Source: Parvularia atlantis (taxonomy: Eukaryota; Opisthokonta; Rotosphaerida). From it: 21,362 nt of DNA. This document shows positions 1-8,000 of the stretch, piece after piece. The DNA lies in assembly GCA_943704415.1 (NCBI GenBank), contig CALSCO010001308.1:1-21362 (forward strand), in the 5' to 3' direction. The notes under the pieces were generated by a model. It was given only the letters and a program-made list of their open reading frames with translations, did no database searches and was not told the origin of the DNA. Made by a program: the position numbers and the translations under genes. The stretch's first letter is position 1; the number at the start of each line of letters is the position of its first letter.

Positions 1-29
1 ACCCCCCCCCCCCCCCACCCCCACCCCCC
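1..29. repeat. C-homopolymer tract at window edge
   Basis: Sixteen bases at the edge are C except the first, followed by interrupted C runs of four to six (G runs on the minus strand). It would lie in an intron or break the helicase gene. It resembles a low-complexity contig end, or a G-quadruplex-prone tract. Confidence 0.7.
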
Positions 30-1180
30 GTCGTCGCTCGATGCATGCATGCCTTGGGCGTTTCGGGCGGCATCTCGGGCGCGACGTCGAGCAGCATGCT
101 GTGTGCCACATCAGTCGCACGGCAGCGCGCTTGCACGACGCGGCGCGCACCGCTCCATGCTCTCGATCTCCTCCTGGCCCGTAAGGAACACGAGAATGTC
201 GCCCGGCACGGGCTCGTCGCGGTGCAGCTGCAGCACCGTCACGAGCGCCGAGTCCATGTACTCGGGCTGCGTGCGCGTCGCCGGCACGGTCAGAGAGGGC
301 GCACGTGCTGTGCGCGCACGCGTCCACCTTGGCCTCCTCCATGAAGTACTGCTGCACGGGGAACTGCCGCCCGGCGACATAGATGACCGGCGCGCTGTCG
401 TCGCGCCCGCGATCAAGACGCACGCGTGGCTGACGCCGTGCACGCACTCGTTGAAAAACTTGGAGAACTTGTCCGCGTCGAGCGTCGCCGACATGACGAT
501 GATCTTGAGCGGATTGGCCGTCGCGGCGCGGCGCACCTGGATCTGCTTGACGATGCCAAAAAGCACGTCCGTGCGCACTGTGCGCTCGTGCGCCTCGTCC
601 AGGATCACGACGGCGTAGCGCAGAAGCAGCTCGTCCGACAGCAGCTCGCGCAGGAGCATGCCGTCCGTGAGGTACTTGATGCGCGTCGCGGCCGAGCTCA
701 CGTCGTCGAAGCGGATTGTGTACCCGACCTTGCGCGCGCGCGTGCCCAGCGGCTCGTCACGCACATGCGGCGGCGGCAGCGGCACCCCGCACCAGCTGCC
801 CGAGCGGCGTCCCGGTCTCGTCGGCCACGCGCTTGGCGAGGGTGATCGCGGCGACGCGGCGCGGCTGCGTGATGGCGATCGCGCCGAGCCCAGCCTCGTG
901 CAGCAGCTGCGGGATCTCTGCGCGGTTGCCACGGCCGCGTCAGCCGCTGCACGGGGCGAGGCACGGCACGGGCGCGCACGCGTCGTCTTGCCCGACCCGG
1001 TCGTCGACGTGATGATCGTCGTCGGGCTCTGGCGGATGCGCGCGACAATCTTGGCACCGGCTGCACGATCGTGCGCATGATCAGCAGGCCGCTGCACGAT
1101 GAGCAGGGCGGACGCGCACCTTGGAAGACCGGCAGCTGCTGCCGCTGTCGAAGCAGCTGCGCCGCCGACGTCGCGGGCAT
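1..1180 (-). CDS. DHX33: DHX33/Dhr2-type DEAH-box RNA helicase, C-terminus beyond window
   Basis: ATP-dependent RNA helicase of the DHX33/Dhr2 group, known in ribosome biogenesis in the nucleolus. About 259 residues are visible in seven exons: 1180-1120, 1060-980, 917-793, 728-448, 394-328, 266-151 and 98-53. All phases agree. Motifs in order: LPVFQAG near residue 20, motif I TGSGKTTQIPQ (split by an intron), ITQPRRVAA (Ia), [32 protein letters not shown] (II), IVMSATLDA (III), [14 protein letters not shown] and [13 protein letters not shown] (IV). The RFDD and GRQFPVQQY stretches resemble DHX33 more than Prp22 or Prp43. The start ATG at 1180 gives a very short N-terminus, which is normal for this group. 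Motif I reads STTGSGKT where family members usually have GETGSGKT. The helicase C-terminal half lies off the left edge. The last visible exon ends AAG followed by GC, a possible GC donor at position 52. Confidence 0.86.
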
Positions 1181-1208
1181 GCTTGGCGCCTGATTGCGGA
1201 TCACGCGG
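1181..1208. promoter_or_regulatory. 28-bp divergent intergenic gap DHX33/CAB2
   Basis: This is all that lies between the start codon of the helicase (minus, ATG at 1180) and that of CAB2 (plus, ATG at 1209). No TATA-like sequence or known factor site is visible. It is too short to hold two promoters with two leaders, so the promoters must reach into one or both genes, or one start lies further in. Confidence 0.55.
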
Positions 1209-2592
1209 ATGTCGGGAAGCACCGAGGACGCGGCGCGGCGCTTCTTCGCGGCCGCGACGGCGCCCGCCGACCTCACGGTCAAGCGCGCGGCGATGCAGCA
1301 GTTTGTGCAGACGCAGCTGCGGCGGCGGCGCGGCGTCGTGCTCGTGACGGTGCGCGTGACGCGTGACGTGTGCAGATGCTGACGGCAGATGCTGACGGCA
1401 ACGCGCCTAGTCGGGCGGCACAACCGTCCCGCTCGAGCGCGCCACCGTGCGCTTCATCGACAACTTCAGCGTCGGCACGCGCGGCGCCATCTCGGCCGAG
1501 TGCGATGGCCGGCCGCCGCACCTGCGATGTGCTGATCGCGCGCCACGACAGGCACTTTATCCAGCTCGGCTACGCCGTCGTCTTCCTGCACCGCCAGTAC
1601 AGCCTCCAGCCGTACCACCGGCACTTTAGCCACGCCGAGCGCGGCCTGCTCGACCACCTCATGCTGGACGAGCGAAGCCAGCGCGTGTCGGGTGGCGTCG
1701 CGCCCGCGTCGTTCTGGAGCGGCATGCTGACCGTTGTCGCCCAGTGCTCCCGCGCGACCGCGAGGACATCGCCGCCGTGCTCAAGCAGTACGAGGCCGTC
1801 GTCAAGGACCAGGCGCTGCTGCCCGTGACCTTTGTCACCGTCTCTGAGTACCTCTTCCTCCTGCGCGACGCAGCAATGGTGCGCACGTTGAGCTCGCCCG
1901 TCTCGACCTGACGCCCGCGGCGCAGGCCATGCGCCCGCTCGGCCCCGCCGCCGTGCTTTACCTCGCTGCAGCCGTGTCGGACTTTTACCTGCCCGAGGAC
2001 AAGATGGTGCGCGCTCCGTGCCGCGCCGCATCGCGCGCATCTCACGCGGCACGCGCAGTCGGAGCACAAGATCCAGAGCGGCGACGGCGGCCTGCGGCTC
2101 GACCTGGACCAGGTGCCCAAGACGCTGCACCTGCTCAAGGCCGCGTGGGCGCCGCAGGCCTACGTCATCTCGTTCAAGGCGCGCATCGCACACTGTCTCT
2201 GCGCGACCTGACGTGCGCGCACGGGTCGCAGCTCGAGACGGACGCGTCGCTCCTGCTGAAAAAGTCGCGCCAGTCGCTCGAGCGCTACAAGCACCAGGTG
2301 CGCGCGCGCACAACACGCGCACACTGCCTCACCGCCCCGGCTCGCAGCTCGTCATCGGCAACATGCTCGCGACGCGCAAGCGCCTCGTCACGCTGTCGCA
2401 CGCCAGCGGCGCGGTCGAGGACATTGTGCTGACGGACGAGGAGGTACGTCGCGCCGCGCGCTGCCACGAGCACTCACAGCCGTCCGCTCCACGCAGCTGC
2501 ACAAGCACCCAGACGCGCACATCGAGGCGCGGCTCATCGCGCGCGTCGTGCAGCTCCACCGCGAGTACACCAAGCAGACCGCAAAGCTGTGA
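1209..2592 (+). CDS. CAB2: Phosphopantothenate-cysteine ligase (PPC synthetase), CoA biosynthesis
   Basis: Joins 4'-phosphopantothenate and cysteine to form 4'-phosphopantothenoylcysteine, the second step from pantothenate to coenzyme A; cytosolic. Nine exons: 1209-1349, 1411-1499, 1552-1691, 1745-1878, 1926-2006, 2059-2178, 2232-2297, 2348-2443, 2497-2592. They sum to 963 nt (320 residues), the usual size. Family signatures: [11 protein letters not shown] near residue 46, [18 protein letters not shown] (nucleotide binding), [27 protein letters not shown], then VISFK joined to [22 protein letters not shown], and a C-terminal [12 protein letters not shown]. The start at 1209 is the first ATG in the open frame. 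Intron 6 (2179-2231) begins with GC: no GT donor of the right phase exists there, it contains an in-frame stop, and the SFK|LETD junction is conserved. The stop lies 17 bp from the stop of the convergent CHIP-type gene. Confidence 0.93.
1350..1410 (+). other. CAB2 intron 1 with duplicated branch-site region
   Basis: A 61-nt GT-AG intron ending in TAG. It carries a perfect 13-bp tandem duplication (1374-1386 and 1387-1399), each copy holding GCTGAC, the branch-site motif used throughout the window. Each copy is also preceded by a potential GCAG acceptor. The acceptor at 1410 is the one that joins VLVT to SGGTTVPLE in frame. Confidence 0.8.
2179..2231 (+). other. GC-AG intron (CAB2 intron 6)
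   Basis: 53 nt, donor AAG|GCGCGC, acceptor TCGCAG, with CTGAC inside. Reading through shifts the frame and meets a stop. Every GT inside leaves the wrong phase. The joined protein matches the conserved FKLETD segment of PPC synthetases. Confidence 0.88.
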
Positions 2593-2609
2593 CGTGACGG
2601 ACGCACATA
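2593..2609. other. 17-bp convergent gap CAB2/CHIP-type gene
   Basis: Only 17 bp separate the TGA of CAB2 (2590-2592) from the TGA of the minus-strand U-box gene (2610-2612). There is no room for two 3' untranslated regions, so each polyadenylation site must lie inside or beyond the neighbour's coding sequence, giving sense-antisense overlap. Confidence 0.85.
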
Positions 2610-3853
2610 TCAGACATGGTTCGCTGCCCAGCCGTTCCTGCAGGCGGGTCAGCAAACACCGCACGCGCGTGACACCTGCACCGACGCACTTGTCCAAAAA
2701 GTCGTCGATCGCGCTCTTGAGCGCGAGGTTCGAAATGAGCTGCGCCTCGGTCAGCCGCGCGCGCGTGATCGGGTCAAAGTGCCCGACGCGGTGCAGGTGC
2801 TCGAGGATCGACGCGCGCTCATACCTGCGCACGGGGCCTCAAAAACGTCGAGCGGGCGCGTGAGACCGCGGCGCTCGCGCACGCACGTGATGCCGCTCGG
2901 CGCGATGACCGGATCGCGCATTAGCTCAAAGTCGATGTTGCCCAGCAGGTACTCGGGCACCTCGCGCCGCTGCGCCGCGTCAGTGCCATCGGTAACGGAT
3001 CAAGGCGCACTGACCTTGACGTCGTCGGCGGCGTTCACAAACAGCTGGCGCAGCCCCGATAACCTCTCGTCGGCCGCGCGGCCGACCTCCTGCCGCTGCG
3101 CCTCGTCCGCCGCGGCCGCGAGCTTGCTGTGCGCGACGTGGGCACGGCACGCACGACCGTCACGCGCAAGCGCACGCACCGCTTCCGGTCCTCCTCGACC
3201 AGCGTCGTGAGGTAGCGCTGCAGGTCGTTCGTGCGCCCGAGCCGCTCGTCCTCGTCGCGCTCCCATTTCTGCCGCGACCGCCGTCGTCAGCGACGTGAGC
3301 ACGAGGCGTGCCGATCGCACCATGCGGCGCGCGCGCAGGATCTGCTTGTTGATGTCCTCGGCGTAGTTGTCCGGCTGCTGGTGCGAGAGCGCGAACGCTG
3401 CGCACGGCGTGCGTGAGGCCGTGCCGTCTGCCCGGGGACGAGGACGCGCACCGCGGCGCAGCGCCTCGAGCGCGTCGTCGAAGCGGCCCTGCTCCAGCAG
3501 GCCGACGCCGCGCAGGTACAGCGCCTTGACGGACGCCGGGTCGAGCGCGAGCGCGGCGTCGGCGTCGGCCACGGCGGGCGCCCACTGCTGCAGCCGCAGA
3601 TGGCACAGGGCGCGGTTGACGAGGTGCACGGGCGCGGCAGGGCTCGCTTGCTGCGCGCGCGCATCTGCTCAGCGGCGCGTCCGCATCCGCCGCGCCGCAT
3701 CGCACACGCACCACCGCCTTGCTGTACTCGCCCAGTGCCTCGTCGTACCGGCACGCCGCGAAGCTCGCGTTGCCGCGCGCGCGGTGCGCCTCGCCTGCAA
3801 ACGGCCGCCGGGATCAGCGATGACGTAGGGTGACAGCCGCGCGCACCGGCCAT
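2610..3853 (-). CDS. STUB1: CHIP/STUB1-type TPR and U-box E3 ubiquitin ligase
   Basis: Co-chaperone ubiquitin ligase: the TPR domain docks on the C-terminal EEVD of Hsp70/Hsp90 and the U-box recruits E2 to mark clients. Nine exons (3853-3847, 3794-3712, 3650-3452, 3397-3321, 3268-3180, 3126-3015, 2969-2887, 2824-2690, 2637-2610) give 813 nt, 270 residues, slightly shorter than animal CHIP (303). Three TPRs cover about residues 3-110 ([51 protein letters not shown]). The clamp residues GN, NRAL and VKA are present, with R where CHIP has its first clamp lysine. A charged helical hairpin follows, then the U-box ([36 protein letters not shown]) and a C-terminal NGWAANHV that fits the family ending. 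The first coding exon is only 7 nt (ATGGCCG). All eight introns are GT-AG. Confidence 0.9.
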
Positions 3854-3896
3854 GACCGCGGCGTGGCTGAAAGACAGCAAAGACGGATGTGCATCA
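3854..3896. promoter_or_regulatory. 43-bp divergent gap CHIP-type gene/HAD hydrolase
   Basis: The minus ATG at 3853 and a plus in-frame ATG at 3852 share the palindrome CATG, so the two possible start codons overlap. I prefer the plus start at 3897 because the HAD fold begins four codons later, which leaves a 43-bp gap. No TATA-like element is visible. Confidence 0.5.
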
Positions 3897-5036
3897 ATGG
3901 TCAGCGGGACGTACAAGGCGGTCGTCTTCGACATCGGCGGCGTGGTCGTTGCGTTCGCCTCTCGCTCGCCTCGCTGCGCGCTCGCTGGTGACGCGCCGCC
4001 GTGCAGGTCGGCTCGCCGCTCGAGGGCATCCGCGATTACGAGCGCGCGCACGGCATCCCGGATGACTACGTCAACATCGTCATGTGCACGGACGCATGCG
4101 ACGCGCGATGCTCCGGGCCCTGATCGCGCGCGCAGCGTGCGCTACGGCCAACGCGGCGCGTTCCAGCGGCTCGAACGCGGCGAGCTGTCGCTGGACGAGT
4201 TCTACAAGGCGCGCCGCAGCTCCGACGTGCGACGGCCGCGGGTGACGCGCGCGCGCGCATCGCAGGCGTTCGAGGCAGAGCTCAACGACCCGGCCAACTA
4301 CGCGCTGTACGAGGAGTACCTCGCCTCGCGCGGCCGGCGTGCGTCGTCGGCGCGGATCGCATCGCCGCGCGGCTGATTGGAGAGAGACGACGGTAGCCGT
4401 GCCCGCGCGCCCGCCGCGCATCGCCATCAACGCCGTCGAGCTGTTTGGGCAGATGATGGCCAAGGTCGCCACGCCCAATGCGCACATGCTCGAGGCCATC
4501 CGGCGCCTGCGCGGTGCGCGGTTGTGCTCTTGCGGCCGCGCTCATCGCTTACGAGACACGCGCAGCGCGTGGCTTTGTCGTCGCCGCGCTCACCAACAAC
4601 TTCCAGGCTCGCACTGCAACCGCCTTTTGCTCGCCACACGAGGGGCTGATCGCGCGCGGCCGCAGGTCGCCGACGGCTCGCTGCCCTCGACCAAGGAGAC
4701 CGACATCCCCGCACTGTTTGACCACTTCATCGAGTCGTCCGTCGAGGGCCTGCGCAAGCCCGACCCGGCCTTCTTCGAGCTCGCGCTGAGGCGGCTGGGC
4801 CTGCCCGCGTCGCAGTGCATCTTCCTGGACGACCTCGGCATGTGCGTGCCGCGGTGCACGCGGCGATGTAGCTTTGCTTACTCGCTGCCGCCGCCGCCCG
4901 CCACCGCAGCAACCTTAAGACGGCCAAGCAGCTCGGCTTCACGACAATCCGCGTTGGGCTGTTTAAGAACGACGAGGCGCTGCAGGCGCTCGAGCGCCTC
5001 GTCGGCTTCGAGCTGTATGCGCGCGCGCGCTTGTAG
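3897..5036 (+). CDS. HAD-superfamily hydrolase (ACAD10/epoxide-hydrolase-N-like)
   Basis: Haloacid-dehalogenase-type hydrolase; substrate unknown. Eight exons (3897-3947, 4007-4083, 4136-4208, 4266-4338, 4397-4513, 4566-4606, 4666-4841, 4910-5036) sum to 735 nt, 244 residues, typical of the family. Motif I is VFDIGGVVV with nucleophile Asp12. The acid/base Asp at +2 is Gly, as in ACAD10-type domains. A helical cap follows (GAFQRLERGELSLDEFYK, residues about 50-70). Motif II is VVAALTNN, motif III is GLRKPDPAFFELAL (Lys) and motif IV is CIFLDDLG. The conserved NLKTAKQLGFTTIRV lies near the C-terminus. Introns 3 (4209-4265) and 6 (4607-4665) start with GC. The second is forced, because no GT lies in its 5' half and read-through shifts the frame. 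An upstream in-frame ATG at 3852 would add 15 residues. Confidence 0.86.
4209..4265 (+). other. Probable GC-AG intron (HAD intron 3)
   Basis: 57 nt, donor AAG|GCGCGC, identical over nine bases to the CAB2 GC donor. A GT donor exists at 4227 but would make a 39-nt intron and add six residues between FYK and AFEAEL. The length is a multiple of three and stop-free, so retention is possible. Supported by length and alignment, not forced. Confidence 0.65.
4607..4665 (+). other. GC-AG intron (HAD intron 6)
   Basis: 59 nt, donor CAG|GCTCGC, acceptor CCGCAG, with GGCTGAT inside. There is no GT before the branch region and read-through changes frame. The join ALTNNFQ|VADGSLPSTKE restores the conserved HAD frame. 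Confidence 0.88.
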
Positions 5037-5065
5037 TTGCACTCTGCACTGCACCGGCGCGCTCG
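5037..5065. other. 29-bp convergent gap HAD hydrolase/SLH1
   Basis: Only 29 bp lie between the TAG of the HAD gene (5034-5036) and the TAG of SLH1 (5066-5068, minus). The 3' ends of the two transcripts must overlap. Confidence 0.85.
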
Positions 5066-8000
5066 CTAGGTCGCCAGCACCGCAAAGTCTAGCTGCTGGT
5101 CCAGGCCCATGTAGACGTCCGAGATGAGCAGCAGCGCGTAGCGGTACGGCGAGGCCGACGCTGGCGGGGCTTCGATCGCCAGCGTCACCGTCGAGGCGTC
5201 GAGCAGCTGGCGCGTGACCACGGTCAGCTGCCGCGTGCCACCCATCGCTGCCGCCGCACCGTCACGCGCTTGAGCGCCCGCATCTCGCCCGCACCCACGT
5301 CCGCGCACACGAGCCACCAACCCTCATCCTGCGGTTTGGGGAAGTGCGGCGCGTGCGCCTTGTGGCCGTGCTGTGGGCGCCGCGTCGTCAGCACCGCGCG
5401 TGAGACCAGCAGCACACCCGGCGCACCCGGCGCGTCAGCCCCGAGCGCCGCAGCGACCGCCGCTTGAGGTCGATCACGAGGTCGTAGCGCGCGCCGGCAC
5501 GCAGTGCCACGGCCAGCGTCTCGGACGGATCAAGGCCTAGCTTACCGGAGGACGGCGACTGCTCATCCTCGTCCGCGCTCTCGACCGCAAACGACATCTC
5601 CGTGATCGGCAGCTGCGCCACCACGGCGGCAGCCTGCGACGCAGTCAGCGTCGGCAGCGACGACTAGCCAGCGTCTGTGCGCACCACTCGCGCCGCGTCA
5701 CGCGACACGGCCCGCGACAGCACGCGCGCAACCTCGTCCTCGCTCATCGCCAGCAGCTCCGGCAGCACCTGCACCGGCGCGCGATCAGCACGCGGCAGCC
5801 ATACAGCGCTTGCGGTCGCACTGGCAGCTCGCTTAGCCGCGGGTTGCCCGGCTCGATGCCCGGCAGCGTCGTGAGCGGCGAGTCGTCGGGGAAGCGCGCC
5901 TGCTTGAGGCTCTGTACGAGCGTCATCGTCTGCAGGCACGTGGCCGTTAGGCCCTTCTCCGCCGCGACGTCGACCATGGCCTGCGCGGAGCGCGTGAGCC
6001 GCCGACAGCCCAGCGCTGTAGCTGATCGACAGCGTGCCTGCAGAATGCGCACGGCGCTGTCCAGCACCGTCTTGAGGTCGGTGTAGTAGTCGGAGATGGG
6101 CAGGGCGGCTCGGGCAAAGTGCGCCTGCAGCAGCAGGTTCGTCTTGACGTGCGGCGACCCAGCGTCGTACACGTCAATCTGCCGCCACCCCGTCAGCGGC
6201 ACGGCATTGGCCGCGCGGCAGCAAGGGCGCGCCTTCCACGGCAGCGACTGCGACAGCTCTGCGTTGAGCATGTCCTCGTTGTGCCGCACGGGCAGCTCGT
6301 CAAACTCGCGCGCGTCGCACAGCAGCTGCCCGGACGCACACAAGTCAAGCGCCATCGGTACGTGCGCCGTCGGTACGTGCGCGCACCTCGTGCACGGCCT
6401 GCACCGTCATCGCACTCGTGAGCGAGCGGTGGAACAGGCCCACGGTCTCGTGCGAGAGGTAGTAGTACGACGCGACCAGGCCGAGCGTGGTCGTGTGCAC
6501 GGCAAAGTCGTCGCCCTCGATCACTGCCCGCCGCGCGCACAGTCAGCCCGACAGCCGAGCCCGCACCGGGGCCTCAGCGGCGCACGGATGCAGCCCGAGC
6601 GCTGCAGTGCGCGCAGCGTGTCCTCAATCAGTTGCGACAAGTGCTGGCTCACGCCTGGTGTGCGCGCGTGGTGAGGTCGCGGCTGCATCCACGCGCAGGT
6701 CGCACCGTCGGGCGTCACGTCTTCGACGTTGTAGTACGACGGGTTGACCATGACGCGGCGGTAGTAGTACGTCCACGTGAGGTAGTCAATCGCGTCTTGC
6801 TTTGTGGCGATTGTGCCACCGGCGATCTGCACGCGCCGCGTTGAAACGGGTGTGCGCCAGGCACGGCGCGCACCTCCGCGTTGAGGTGGTTGTGCAGAAA
6901 CATGTGCAGCGACGACTCAACCGGGAAGGGCTCGTACAGAAACTTCTTGTAAAAGTCCTTCTTCTCGTCCTGTACGTAGATCACCGCCACGCCCTTTGTG
7001 TCATACTGCGGGCGGCCTGCGCCCCGCCGCTACGTCTTAGCGGCAGTGCGACCACCAGCGGCCCCGCTCGATGCACCCGCGCGGCCCATCATCTGCAGCA
7101 CGTCCGTGATCGGCATGTCGACGTAGCGGTGCGTCTTGGCGTCGAAGAACTCGGTGCCCTTGATGATGACCAGGTGCGTGGGCGTGTTGACACCCCACGC
7201 CAGCGTCGACGTCGCCACGAGCACCTGGCGCGCGTGCACAGTGTCAGCGCGGTGCACAGCAGAGACGTCAAGCGACCTGGATTTTGCGGTTCGCAAACAG
7301 CTCCTCGACGATCTTGCGGTCTGTGTAGCGGCCGCAGGAAGCAGTTACCCGCACCCGCCGCGCCCCTTGCGCCACACGCACCCGACTCGACGAGGCCGGC
7401 GTGGTGCAGCCCGATGCCAAAACCGAGGCTGAATTTGAGATTGCTGGCGCGCGCAAGAGGGGTCAGCACGGGGACGGCTCAGCCACGTGCACGGCTTCCG
7501 CACCTGTCGGTCGCCCGCGAGAGCACCTGCTCGAGCTCGTCGTCGGTCATGCCGAGGAACTGCGCGCAACCGTGAGCACCGGACCCGCCGCTGCACCAAG
7601 CGCGCGCACACCTGGCGCGGGTTCTCCTCCTGCGCGCACAGGCTGATCAGGTCCTGCGCGGTCAGGCGCGTCTGCCGCCGGCTTGAGACGAACACTGTGC
7701 CCCGGGCGGCGCGTCACAACGGCCCGGACCACAACAAAGGCGCGCGCTGGCACGAACCGATCACGGGCTTGTTGGGCGAGTACTCGCGGATCTCGGAGAA
7801 GGCGGGCTTGTTCATCGTGGCCATGCGCGGGCAAAAGTGCTTGCCCGAGAAGCCGCTGCGGTCCTGCATCGTCAGCCCGGCGCTGCGCACAAAGACCGCG
7901 ACGCACCGCACATGGACCTCGAGCGGCACGGGGCGCACGGACGGGCGGAAGTTGTACAGGCCGACCTAGAAACGGCGAGCGATTGAGCCGCTGCAGACGC

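Noticed and set aside
4227-4265. A short GT-AG intron in the HAD gene instead of the GC-AG one at 4209
   Set aside because: It would be only 39 nt and add six residues within a conserved FYK-AFEAEL join. Not excluded, but less likely than the 57-nt GC-AG intron.
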